Assembly (NCBI GenBank): GCA_016720595.1
Contig: JADKKI010000022.1
Location: 124,001-188,000, forward strand
DNA: 64,000 nt
From: Myxococcales bacterium
Lineage (GTDB): Bacteria; Myxococcota_A; Polyangia; Haliangiales; Haliangiaceae
Direction of reading: 5' to 3'
Part shown: positions 26,149-34,313 of the stretch, piece after piece
Layout of the letters: each line of letters starts with the position of its first letter
Numbering within the stretch: position 1 is the stretch's first letter
The notes under the pieces: model-generated
Told to the model about the DNA's origin: nothing
Seen by the model: only the letters and a program-made list of their open reading frames with translations
The model's database searches: none
Made by a program: the position numbers and the translations under genes

Positions 26149-26838
26149 TCAGCCGCGTGCAAGTCCGCTCAACGACAGGTCGATCTGGCTTCTCACCCAG
26201 TGCATCAGCTCGGAGGCCTCGAACGGATCGATGCCAAGCGATCGCGCGAGCTCACGGCGAGTGGCCATCGAGACGGCCTCCCGCGCACTCTCCAGCCAGC
26301 GGGCCGCCGTCGCGCGATGCACGTCGTGCAGCGCCGCGATCGCGTCGATCGACAGCTCGTCGATCACGTTCAGGCGGAGCAGCGTGCGCTCGCGAGGGGG
26401 CAGGTTCGAGAGCGCGGCGCGAAACGCCTCGCGAAACGCACGGCGATAGGGCTCCTTCTCGGGCGCATCGACCTGACGGTCCGCACGATCGGCGAGCGCG
26501 ATCAACGCGTCATCCTCGACTGCCGGCTCGCGGACTTGCTTGCTGCGCACGCGCACGGCCTCGCGGAGCGCGGCCACCTGCACCCAGCTGCTCAGCCTCG
26601 CGCGCCCCTCGTACGCGCCGATCGCAGGGCCCTCGCCCGTGCCGACCAGCAGCCGTGCGCGCAGCACCTGCTGGACCTCCGCGATCTGATCGTCGGTGAA
26701 GCCCCGCCGTCGCAGCTTCGCCTCGACCATCGGCACGAGCTCGCTCTCGTACCGGGCGAGCGCATCGCGGTTGCCGACGACGAGCTCGCGTGCCCACGCG
26801 AGATCCGCGAGGTGGAGTTCGGCATCCTTTTGAGCCAT
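26149..26838 (-). CDS. RNA polymerase sigma factor, myxobacterial ECF-like type
   Basis: A 229-residue sigma-70-family factor. The start at ATG 26838 (MAQKDAEL) gives the usual length; an ATG at 26859 is possible but overlaps the divergent kinase start. Region 2 is represented by ARLSSWVQVAALREAVRVRSK. Region 4 is LPPRERTLLRLNVIDELSIDAIAALHDVHRATAARW, split here by a typical helix-turn-helix turn. The weakly conserved region 2 and the RRRGFTDDQIAEVQQVLR segment match the Myxococcales-specific family (Sig-70_gmx1 type). It is divergent from a Ser/Thr kinase gene with only 14 bp between start codons, so the kinase is likely to control it, as in kinase-linked ECF groups. The target promoter is unknown. 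Confidence 0.82.
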   Translation of the reverse strand: MAQKDAELHLADLAWARELVVGNRDALARYESELVPMVEAKLRRRGFTDDQIAEVQQVLRARLLVGTGEGPAIGAYEGRARLSSWVQVAALREAVRVRSKQVREPAVEDDALIALADRADRQVDAPEKEPYRRAFREAFRAALSNLPPRERTLLRLNVIDELSIDAIAALHDVHRATAARWLESAREAVSMATRRELARSLGIDPFEASELMHWVRSQIDLSLSGLARG

Positions 26839-26852
26839 TCTCGATCCCGAGT

Positions 26853-28874
26853 ATGGCATGTCCCTCCCCGGACCGGATTCTCGACTACGTCGAGCGTCGG
26901 CTGGTCTCCGACGAGCGTGACGAGCTCGATCGGCATGTCGATGACTGTCGTGCATGTCGTCAGCTGATCGCCGAGATGGCGCGCACGACGGCGGTGGAGA
27001 CGCCGTCGGGCCGTCGCGACGAGGCAGCCGACAGGGAGGTGCGCCGGATCGGCCGCTATCGCATCGAGCGCGAGCTCGGCCAGGGCGGGATGGGGACGGT
27101 CTACATCGCTCACGATCCACAGCTCGATCGGCGCGTGGCGCTCAAGCTCGTCCATCCCGAGCTCGCCACCGTGAGCGGCCTCGAGCGGCTGGTGCGCGAG
27201 GGCCGCGCGCTCGCGAAGCTGGCACATCCGAACATCGTCGGCGTGCACGATGCGGGAACAGATGGAGGCCGGGTCTACATCGCGATGGAGCTGGTGGACG
27301 GCCAGAGCGTGGCGAGCTGGCTCGAGGAGAAGCCCCGGAGGTGGCGCGAGATCCTCGACGTGTTCGTCGCGGCGGCACGTGGCCTCGCCGCCGCGCATCG
27401 CGCGGGCATCGTGCACCGCGACGTGAAGCCGGAGAACATCCTGATCGATCGCGACGGGCACGTGAAGGTCGCGGACTTCGGGCTCGCCCTCGATGCTCCA
27501 TCGGCGGGAGCCGGTCCAGCCGCGCCGATCGATCCGACGAGCCGGCTGACCCATCCCGGGGCGGTGGTCGGGACACCGGCCTTCATGTCCCCGGAGCAGT
27601 GGACCGCAGGCGCCGACGTTGGCCCCGCGACCGATCAGTTCAGCTTGTGCGCGGCGCTCCGGATCGTGATCGACGAGACGCCGCGGCCGCGCTGGATCGA
27701 TCAGGTCATCCATCGCGGCGTCCACGACAAGCCTGAAGCGCGGTACCCGTCGATGGCCGCGCTCGCCGATGCCCTCGATCCGGCTCGCCGTCAGCGGCGG
27801 AGGCGGCTGCTCGCCGTGGGGATCGCTTTGCCCGTGGTCGCGAGCGCGGCGGTCGCGTTCGCCGTCCTCCACCAGGCCCCGATCGATCCGTTCACGCAGC
27901 AGTGCCGGCTCGCCGCCGATCGGCGAACGGCGCTGTGGTCGCCAGCGGATCAGCAGGCCGTGTCGGACGCACTGGCCGCGACGAAGGTGCCGTGGCAGCG
28001 CGAGATCTGGACACGCCTCGGCAAAGACCTCGGCGAGTATCTCGAGCGGCTCGCCGCCTCCGAGGCCACGCTGTGTGGCGCGAACCCGCAGACCACCGAG
28101 GCGCGCGCAGCGGCTCAGCTCGGCCTCGAGTGCCTCGAACAGCACCGCGGTGAGGCCGCGCGCTATATCACCAAGTTTCGCGCGATCACCCCGGAGCTCA
28201 CCCGCAACGGCCGGCTGTTTCGCGAGGGCCTCGCGTCACCGGAGGAGTGCTCGAACCTCGCGCTGCTCGAGGCCCAGCGCGTCGCGAATGCGAAGCCCGA
28301 CGCCGCGAAGCGCCACACCGACATCCGGACTGCCATGGGAACAGCGCGGGCGGCGGCAGCGGCCGGCCACTACGCCGAGGCGATGACCTCCGCGAAGCGC
28401 GCGGTCGAGCTCGCGCGGCCGATGGCCGACGGCCTGACGATCGATGCGCTGTTCCTGCGCGGCGAGGTGTCGTACGCGTCTCCCGCGATCGCGGAGGCCG
28501 CGTTCCGCGAGGCGGCCACAGTGTCGGAGCTCCTGCACGTCGACGAGATGCGCGCGAAGGCGCTGGTGTACCTCGCGCAGGTCACCGCACGAACACCTGG
28601 CCGCGAGCATGAGGCGATCAACCTCGAGCCGCTGGTGACCGCCGCGGTCCAGCGCGGAGATCGATCCCACCAGCTCGCGCCGATGGTCCACCAGGCGCTC
28701 GGCATCGCGAACCTGCGGCTCGGCAAGCTCGACGTCGCCGTGCGCGAGCTCACCGCCTCGCTCGACCTCATCCGCGCTCTCGGCTACCCGCACGACCCGC
28801 GCAGGATCGCCTACTTCGCGCCGCTCGCCGAGTCGCTCGAGCGTGCGGCCGGAGCGGTGAGGCGGTCGCACTGA
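26853..28874 (+). CDS. Ser/Thr protein kinase with zinc-finger-like N-terminus and shortened C-lobe
   Basis: A 673-residue kinase starting at ATG 26853. Residues 28-35 form HxxxCxxC (His28, Cys32, Cys35), the pattern of ZAS-type zinc-binding anti-sigma domains. The kinase domain has GQGGMGTVYIA, Lys98, HRDVKPEN (Asp190), DFG 208-210 and TPAFMSPEQ. After DQFSLCAAL (about 269) the usual segment with the GERPF-type motif is missing and the sequence jumps to RPRWIDQVIHRGV, so about 35-40 residues of the C-lobe are absent. A membrane helix follows (318-339), then a TPR-type helical region. It is paired with the divergent sigma factor. The missing segment may reduce activity. Confidence 0.85.
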   Translation: MACPSPDRILDYVERRLVSDERDELDRHVDDCRACRQLIAEMARTTAVETPSGRRDEAADREVRRIGRYRIERELGQGGMGTVYIAHDPQLDRRVALKLVHPELATVSGLERLVREGRALAKLAHPNIVGVHDAGTDGGRVYIAMELVDGQSVASWLEEKPRRWREILDVFVAAARGLAAAHRAGIVHRDVKPENILIDRDGHVKVADFGLALDAPSAGAGPAAPIDPTSRLTHPGAVVGTPAFMSPEQWTAGADVGPATDQFSLCAALRIVIDETPRPRWIDQVIHRGVHDKPEARYPSMAALADALDPARRQRRRRLLAVGIALPVVASAAVAFAVLHQAPIDPFTQQCRLAADRRTALWSPADQQAVSDALAATKVPWQREIWTRLGKDLGEYLERLAASEATLCGANPQTTEARAAAQLGLECLEQHRGEAARYITKFRAITPELTRNGRLFREGLASPEECSNLALLEAQRVANAKPDAAKRHTDIRTAMGTARAAAAAGHYAEAMTSAKRAVELARPMADGLTIDALFLRGEVSYASPAIAEAAFREAATVSELLHVDEMRAKALVYLAQVTARTPGREHEAINLEPLVTAAVQRGDRSHQLAPMVHQALGIANLRLGKLDVAVRELTASLDLIRALGYPHDPRRIAYFAPLAESLERAAGAVRRSH

Positions 28875-29356
28875 TGACCGAGAGCGTGCAGCTGGCGACC
28901 GACGCCTTCGGCCCCGACGACGTCGAGACCGGGCGTCAGCTTGCGCTGCGCGCCGCCCATCACGGCGGAAACGGCGATTGCACCGCGGCGCTCGCCGACG
29001 TCGAGACCGCACGCAAGGCGCTCACGCCCCTTCCCGCGGCCGCGCCGGAGCGCTTCCACCTGGGCCGGGCCTCCGCCCTCTGCCTGATGCGCGCGAACGA
29101 TCACGATGGTGCGATGCGCGAGCTCCGCTCGATGGAGACTGCGCTCGTCAGCACCGGTCGCAGTTCCAGTCTCGAGCGAGCGATCGTCCTTGGTGATCAG
29201 GCCGACGCCGAGCGCGGCACCGGGCATGCCGCGATCGCCGCAGACCTCTACATCAAGTCCGCGGAGGTCTTCGACGCGGTCGTCGGCTCGAACGACCGTC
29301 GGGGCCAGGCGATGCGCGCCAAGGCCCGATCGCTCGCCGTCCCGCCAGTCCGCTGA
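28874..29356 (+). CDS. TPR-like protein, probably the detached C-terminus of the preceding kinase
   Basis: A 160-residue helical protein whose ATG overlaps the kinase stop (ATGA at 28872-28876 region). It contains TPR-like helix pairs (DCTAALADVETARKAL, HDGAMRELRSMETAL, GHAAIAADLYIKSAEVFDAV) and no signal peptide. Kinases of this architecture usually continue into several more TPR units at exactly this point. The arrangement therefore fits either translational coupling or a one-base frameshift that split one gene into two. No independent function is visible. Confidence 0.6.
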   Translation: MTESVQLATDAFGPDDVETGRQLALRAAHHGGNGDCTAALADVETARKALTPLPAAAPERFHLGRASALCLMRANDHDGAMRELRSMETALVSTGRSSSLERAIVLGDQADAERGTGHAAIAADLYIKSAEVFDAVVGSNDRRGQAMRAKARSLAVPPVR

Positions 29357-29440
29357 AGCCCCGGCGGCGGTCCGGCCGGATCGCGGACAGCGGCCCGCCG
29401 ACGTCGTCGGGCAGCGTACGTCGTGTTCGCGTCCTATGGC

Positions 29441-29461
29441 GGGGGGGGGGGGGGGGGGGGG
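29441..29461 (+). repeat. 21-base poly-G tract
   Basis: An uninterrupted run of 21 G, followed by a second run of 9 G at 29597-29605 and further G5-G6 runs near 29753. Such runs are strand-slippage hot spots and also common assembly errors. They lie in a stretch where the reading frame of a synthetase-like gene appears broken. Confidence 0.95.
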
Positions 29462-29467
29462 TGGCTC

Positions 29468-30095
29468 CTGCCGATCTCCACCGACAGCGAGAGTTCGAGT
29501 GCGGCACGATCAGGTGCTCCACCCGTCGGACCTGCCGGACACACGCGCGAGCTCCACGGCGCGACTGTTCGAGGCGTGCTGTGCCAGCTGGCTGTCGGGG
29601 GGGGGTGGCGTGATCGACGAGCACGCAGTCACGCTCGAGGTCGCCGAGGACTCGGCGGATCTGCGCACGCAGGGCGAGGTGCCTCGATCGATCACCGCTT
29701 GCGGGGCTGTGGCGGCGCCCCCAGCAGCCGACCCTGCGCGCCCGCTCGGGCGGGGGGCGGGTTCCCCGTGCCTGTCCGCGCAGCTCATCGAGCTCACCGG
29801 AGCTCGCGGGACTGACCTCGATGCCCGTCTCGAGATCGCGACCGATCCGTTCTTCGTCAGCGATGCCGCATCCGCGCGGACCTACCAGGCGATGCGCTCG
29901 ACGAAGCTCGAGCTGAAGCTCGGCATCGATGCGACCACGACGACGGCCGCGACGTCGTTCAACCTGCACGGCACTCACTTCACATCGCGGATGGCGATCG
30001 GCGATGGCGTGACCGAGACCGCGTGCATCGGGTTCGGGCTCGAGCGCTGGATGGCGGCGATCGTGGCGCGCTGGGGCGGGTCGCCTGCGATCTGA
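29468..30095 (+). pseudogene. decayed class-II synthetase-like amino-acid-activating gene
   Basis: The end of this stretch (about 29820-30095) encodes a convincing C-terminus of a SerRS-like class II domain of the amino acid:[carrier protein] ligase type. It shows ATDPFF, KLELKL, ATSFNLHGTHF and TACIGFGLERWMAA, ending at a stop at 30093. Upstream, a HRQREFECGT segment (about 29479-29508) resembles the RxREF block of the same family but lies in a different frame. The part between is not recognisable and contains long G runs. No start fits. I read it as a frameshifted or eroded gene; a sequencing error in the G runs could also break an intact one. The 3' end overlaps the antisense end of the GCS2 frame. 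Confidence 0.5.
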
Positions 30096-32220
30096 GCAGA
30101 GAACGGCGCGGCGCGGAGCGGTCAGGACGGTTCGGTGACAGCGGGCGCCGCGGCCGGCTGGGCGGCAGCGGGCTTCTCGGCAGCGGGCTTGTCGGCAGCG
30201 GGCTGGGCGGTGCCGCCGGCGGCGCGACCGCAGCCTGCGGCATGGGTCCGCTGGCCTCGATGGGGAGCTCGATCTGCGGATGCGGCGCCGCATCGGCGAG
30301 GACCTCCTCGGTGCCGAGCTGGTGCTCGAGGAGCTTCGAGGCGATCTCGAGGAAGTCCGCGTCGGTGACGATGCCCACCAGCCGCTCGTCCTGCACCACC
30401 GGCAAGCACGCGACCTGGAGCCGCCGCATCAGCCGGAGCGCATCCACGGTGGGCGTCTCGGGCCCCACGGTCGCGACCTCGCGCTTCATGATGTCCGAGA
30501 TCGGGGTCCGCAGCGTCGAGCCACCGGAGAGCACGAACCGCAGCACCGCGCGCTGGGTCACGAGGCCGACCAGGCGATGATCCTGATCCTCGACGGCGAC
30601 GTGGCGGATCCGCTCCCAGATCATGAGGTTCGCGACCATCTCGATCGCGTCATCCGCATGGACCGTGAACAGGTCCGTGGTCATGTAGTTCTCGACCCGC
30701 GCGTAGTTGCCCTTGCTCGTGTTCGCCTCGTCGAGCCGCGCGCGCTCCCACTCGGAGACCGGGCGACGGGTCAGCTGGCGTTGTGCGGTGGCGGCGACCA
30801 GGGCGTTGGCGCGCTCGGCCTGAGTGGAGCGATCGCGCAGCGAGTTCCACGAGGACAGCTGCCAGCGCGCGCCGGTGCGCCCGGTCCGCACGCGCTCGTC
30901 GATCACGCCGAGGTAGCGCTTGATGTCCTCCTCGAGGATGCCCTGCCGGTGCAGGCCGGCCTGTGCGAGGGGCAGCAGGCGCTCGAGCACGAGCTCGCGG
31001 GCCGAGATGTCCTCGTGATCGAGCCACACGAAGTGCGAGCCGATGCCCTCGCGCGCGGCGGTGTAGAAGTTCGCGGCCGCCTGATCGAAGTCGATGCGAC
31101 GGGTGATGTCCTCCTCGCGCGCACCGATCTCCACCATCAGGCCGCACCAGAACGCCGCGTTCGCCATCTCGTCGAGCGTGCTCGGGCCCGCCGGGAATAC
31201 GCGATTCTCGATGCGGAGGTGCGGCTTGCCCTCGGTGATCCCGAAACAGGCGCGGTTCCAGCGGTAGATCGAGCCGTTGTGCAGGCGGAGCGCCTTGAGC
31301 TGCGGGATCTCGCCGCGATCGAGCAGCGCCATCGGATCCTCGTCGAGATCCGTACCCACGAGCGCGCGGAACCGGGCGATGTCCTCGCGGAAGATCTCCA
31401 CGACGGACTGCTTCACCCAGCGGGTGCCGAAGCTGACGCGGGCCTCGGTCTCGCGGATCTGGTGGGTCTTGTTGCGGCTGTCCACCGCCTGACGGAACAG
31501 CGCGATCCGCGTCTCGGCCCACAGCCGGCGGTGGAACACGATCGGCGAGTTCGCGGACACCGCCATCACGGGGCCGAGCACGACCTGAGCGATGTTGTAG
31601 AACCGCGCGAACTCCGCGGGCGTGACCTGGAGGTGAACCTGGAAGCTCGAGTTGCAGGCCTCCAGCATCACCGAGTCGTGATCGAGGATCAGCTCGTCGA
31701 GGCCCTTGATCGAGAACTGGAACTTCCCGCCGCGCATCGCGGTGATGATCTTGTTGAGGTGCAGATAGCGCGCGCTCGGCACCATGTTGTCGAGGCCGAG
31801 GTCGGCCTTGCGCATCGTCGGCAGGATGCCCATCAGCACCACGCCCATCCCGAGGTCGCCAGCAGCCGCGCGTGCACGATCCACGAGCTCGTCGAGCTGC
31901 ACGTGCATCTTGGTGATGCCGTCGCCGTTCAAGAGCTGCGCATCGCAGTTCGCCTCGATCTGGAACATGCCGAGCTCGGTCGTGTACCGGCTGTCGCGCA
32001 GCCGATCGAGGAGCTTCAGCACGCCCTTCGCCGGGCGCCAGTCGGAGTCGATCAGGAACATCTCCTGCTCGGCGCCGATCCGTCGCGGGCCGGTATCGAA
32101 CAGGTTCTGCGAGATCATGCGCTCGAGTGCGCGCAGGTCCGCGAGGATCGCGCTCATGAACTGCCGTTGCCGCTCGCTGTCGAGCTTGCCGTCCACGTCC
32201 TTGTGCGATCGAGTCGTCAT
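29980..32220 (-). CDS. GCS2-family carboxylate-amine ligase fused to a CBS-domain pair
   Basis: As read, 746 residues. Residues about 25-420 form a glutamate-cysteine-ligase-type-2 domain (COG2170/YbdK-like) of the glutamine-synthetase fold. Its landmarks are RRIGAEQEMFLID, QIEANCDAQ, ILPTMRK, the LQVTPAEFARFYN region, GKPHLRIENRVFPAGPS and FWCGLMVEIG. Residues about 540-660 carry two CBS motifs (MTTDLFTVHADDAIEMVANL and PVVQDERLVGIVTDADFLEIASK), which usually bind adenine nucleotides and could regulate the ligase. After a Pro/Ala linker the frame becomes Arg/Ser/Pro-rich. A one-base switch near 30205-30230 would instead give a PAADKPAAEKP tail ending at 30122, the more natural end. It is the last gene of the amidoligase operon, 55 bp after the esterase gene. 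Confidence 0.85.
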   Translation of the reverse strand: MTTRSHKDVDGKLDSERQRQFMSAILADLRALERMISQNLFDTGPRRIGAEQEMFLIDSDWRPAKGVLKLLDRLRDSRYTTELGMFQIEANCDAQLLNGDGITKMHVQLDELVDRARAAAGDLGMGVVLMGILPTMRKADLGLDNMVPSARYLHLNKIITAMRGGKFQFSIKGLDELILDHDSVMLEACNSSFQVHLQVTPAEFARFYNIAQVVLGPVMAVSANSPIVFHRRLWAETRIALFRQAVDSRNKTHQIRETEARVSFGTRWVKQSVVEIFREDIARFRALVGTDLDEDPMALLDRGEIPQLKALRLHNGSIYRWNRACFGITEGKPHLRIENRVFPAGPSTLDEMANAAFWCGLMVEIGAREEDITRRIDFDQAAANFYTAAREGIGSHFVWLDHEDISARELVLERLLPLAQAGLHRQGILEEDIKRYLGVIDERVRTGRTGARWQLSSWNSLRDRSTQAERANALVAATAQRQLTRRPVSEWERARLDEANTSKGNYARVENYMTTDLFTVHADDAIEMVANLMIWERIRHVAVEDQDHRLVGLVTQRAVLRFVLSGGSTLRTPISDIMKREVATVGPETPTVDALRLMRRLQVACLPVVQDERLVGIVTDADFLEIASKLLEHQLGTEEVLADAAPHPQIELPIEASGPMPQAAVAPPAAPPSPLPTSPLPRSPLPPSRPRRPLSPNRPDRSAPRRSLLRSQATRPSAPRSPPSSARARTRCTRSRSRHRRSPSAM

Positions 32221-32249
32221 CTATCTTCGCACGCTTCGCGTTGCTGCGC

Positions 32250-32267
32250 GCCCCACGTTCGTGGGGC
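32250..32267 (-). promoter_or_regulatory. perfect GC hairpin between esterase and GCS2-CBS genes
   Basis: GCCCCACG-TT-CGTGGGGC is a perfect 8-bp inverted repeat in the 55-bp gap between two same-strand genes. It is not followed by a T-run on the minus strand, so it is more likely an mRNA-processing or attenuation element than a full intrinsic terminator. It may set the level of the GCS2-CBS gene relative to the upstream operon. Confidence 0.55.
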
Positions 32268-32275
32268 TTGCATCT

Positions 32276-33031
32276 TTACCCGCGAGTCCACGCGTCGAGA
32301 ATCTGCGGCAACATGCGGCGCCATGTCACCCAATCGTGGTGCCAATCGGGCCCCCAGGAGTCGACCCGGTTCGGGATGCCCTGCCGGCCCAGGACGTTCG
32401 CCAGGTTCCAGGACTCGCCGATGTCCTCGGCCTTGCCTTCTCCCGACACGATGTGCACGTACCGGGTCCGCAGCACCTCGAGGTGCCGGCCGGCCAGGGT
32501 CGGCACGAAGTGCAGCGGGGACGACACCCAGAACTCGTCCGAGAAATCGTGGGGTTGGGCGTCGTAGAACCTCCTGAGATCGAAGGTCCCGCTGATCGCG
32601 ATCGCCCGCGTGAACACGTCGGGGAACCGGCACAGCACGGCGGCGGCGTGGAACGCGCCGATCGAGGGTCCCGCGGTCCAGATCTCGATGTTGGGCGTCT
32701 TGCAGTCCGCCCGGATCGCCGGGACCACCTCCTGGCGAACATAGTGGTGGAACTGGTTCTGCACCCACATCTGGTGGCGGGCCGAGCCCTCTCGAGCGAG
32801 GAGCGCCTTCCCGGCCACGCTGTCACAGGCATAGAGCTTGATTCGCCCGGCATCGAGCAGGGGCGCGAGCGCATCGATCAGCTGGAACCGCTCGAGCTCC
32901 TCGGCGTCACCACCCGCGGTGGGGAACAGCAGGATCGGCTGACCGATCATGCCGTACTTCACGAGCGTCACCTCGCGCTCGACGCGTTCGCTCCACCAGC
33001 GTGCGACCACCTTGTCACCACGCGTCGCCAT
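32276..33031 (-). CDS. alpha/beta-hydrolase esterase (esterase D-like, COG4947 type)
   Basis: A 251-residue hydrolase starting at ATG 33031. This codon overlaps the stop of the upstream ATP-grasp gene (TGATG), so translation is coupled. The nucleophile elbow is TAGPSIGAF with Ser123, and the C-terminal DWHHDW supplies the His. The N-terminal part, REVTLVKYGMIGQPILLFPTAGG, is typical of the putative-esterase group that also includes S-formylglutathione hydrolase and mycolyl-transferase-like enzymes. No signal peptide is seen, so it acts in the cytoplasm. In this operon it may release or exchange an ester-bound product of the neighbouring ligases. Confidence 0.82.
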   Translation of the reverse strand: MATRGDKVVARWWSERVEREVTLVKYGMIGQPILLFPTAGGDAEELERFQLIDALAPLLDAGRIKLYACDSVAGKALLAREGSARHQMWVQNQFHHYVRQEVVPAIRADCKTPNIEIWTAGPSIGAFHAAAVLCRFPDVFTRAIAISGTFDLRRFYDAQPHDFSDEFWVSSPLHFVPTLAGRHLEVLRTRYVHIVSGEGKAEDIGESWNLANVLGRQGIPNRVDSWGPDWHHDWVTWRRMLPQILDAWTRG

Positions 33032-34299
33032 CAGGTGCCGCCCGGGGTGGACGAGGTGGCGGACGAGGCGGTGTCCGCGCGCCAGGCCTGGACGCGGTGC
33101 CAGAACATCTCGGTGAACTGCTCGACCTCGTGCTTGGGGTAGAGCGCCGTGACCTTGGCGCGGAACGCCGACTTCGCGGCCTCGGTGCCGAAGAACTCCC
33201 AGGCCACCTCGTCGAGGTGCGGCAGGTGGGTGGCGCAGAACTCCTCGAACCGCGCCGCCTCGAACCGCTCCTCGGCGATCGCCGCGTACGCACGCAGCCG
33301 CTCGCGATACGGGCGCTCGCGCTCCTCTGCGATCGCGTAGAACGGCGCCCAGTCGAGCGTCTTCCGCATCGGCTTCTTGGTCACCGCGCAGAAGATCGAC
33401 CACCGGAGGTTCGCCTTGACCAGCCACGGGAAGTGGCGATGAAGCGACGTGACCTGCGAATCGGGACACGGGTTCGCGAAGTCGATCGGATACCAGACGC
33501 CGTCCTTGCGGAGCGATTCACACGAGTTGAAGTCCCACCCGAAGAACGCGTTGATCGTCAGCGTGGTGTCACGCAGGAGCTGCGCCTCGTCGTCGCTGAC
33601 GAAGCCCTGCTCCTGCGAGTACCGATCGTGGAGCGGCTCGTCGGGGAGATAGCGCACGAGGTGCGTCTGCGGCCCGAGGCCGATGCAGCGCACGAAGCTA
33701 TCGAACGGGTGCACCGCGGCCTGCAGGTGCATCACGCCCTTCCCGCTCTCCTCGTATCGCTTGCGCAACGAGGCCTCGTCGGGCACGCGGCTGACCGCGC
33801 GCCAGCCGCCGCCATCGTACGGCTTCATGAACATCGGGTAGCCGATCGCGTTCCCGATCGCCCCGAGATCGAACAGCTTCGCGTAGCTCTTGAGCGTGGG
33901 CGCGAGGTCCGGCAGCGGCTCGTACGCCTTCGGCGGGATCATCCAGGTCTCCGGGATCGGCATCCCGAGGTGCATCATCGCGCAGTAGGAGGTGTGCTTC
34001 TCCATCGACTGCACGGACCACGGATTGTTGAGCACGTAGAGCCCATCCATCAGGATGGCCTTTTTGATCCACTCGCGACTGGTGTGATACCAGTGCGTCA
34101 GCCGGTCGAGGACGACGTCGTAGTGGCACGGCTGGCGCAGATCGAACGGCTCGATCGTGACGCGATCGACCGCGATGCTCACCGAATCGCCCTGCCACGG
34201 GATCGCGAGCTTCAGCTGATCGAGGATCTGCTCGTAACAGAGCGGCCAGCAGATGTCTGCGCCGAGGGACAGCCCGATCCTGCGAGTGACGGTTGCCAT
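33031..34299 (-). CDS. ATP-grasp ligase, RimK/glutathione-synthetase-like type
   Basis: A 422-residue protein starting at ATG 34299 (MATVTRRIGLSLG) behind a good AAAGGA ribosome-binding site in a 14-bp gap. It differs from the three 404-405-aa ligases. After a pre-ATP-grasp domain (residues 1-110) it has VQSMEKHTSYCAM, YPMFMKPYDGGGWRAV (nucleotide-binding lysine strand) and FNSCESLRKDG..YPIDFANPCPD, which gives the Mg-binding Glu/Asp/Asn set. The C-terminal 110 residues are helical and charged. It should couple a carboxylate to an amine. It overlaps the downstream esterase by one base. Substrate unknown; the pairing suggests the ligase and esterase act on one compound. Confidence 0.8.
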   Translation of the reverse strand: MATVTRRIGLSLGADICWPLCYEQILDQLKLAIPWQGDSVSIAVDRVTIEPFDLRQPCHYDVVLDRLTHWYHTSREWIKKAILMDGLYVLNNPWSVQSMEKHTSYCAMMHLGMPIPETWMIPPKAYEPLPDLAPTLKSYAKLFDLGAIGNAIGYPMFMKPYDGGGWRAVSRVPDEASLRKRYEESGKGVMHLQAAVHPFDSFVRCIGLGPQTHLVRYLPDEPLHDRYSQEQGFVSDDEAQLLRDTTLTINAFFGWDFNSCESLRKDGVWYPIDFANPCPDSQVTSLHRHFPWLVKANLRWSIFCAVTKKPMRKTLDWAPFYAIAEERERPYRERLRAYAAIAEERFEAARFEEFCATHLPHLDEVAWEFFGTEAAKSAFRAKVTALYPKHEVEQFTEMFWHRVQAWRADTASSATSSTPGGT

Positions 34300-34313
34300 G
34301 GGTCCTTTCGAAT

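Noticed and set aside
30280..32577. 765-codon open frame on the plus strand
   Set aside because: It is antisense to the GCS2-CBS gene and has only low-complexity Arg/Asp/His-rich translation.
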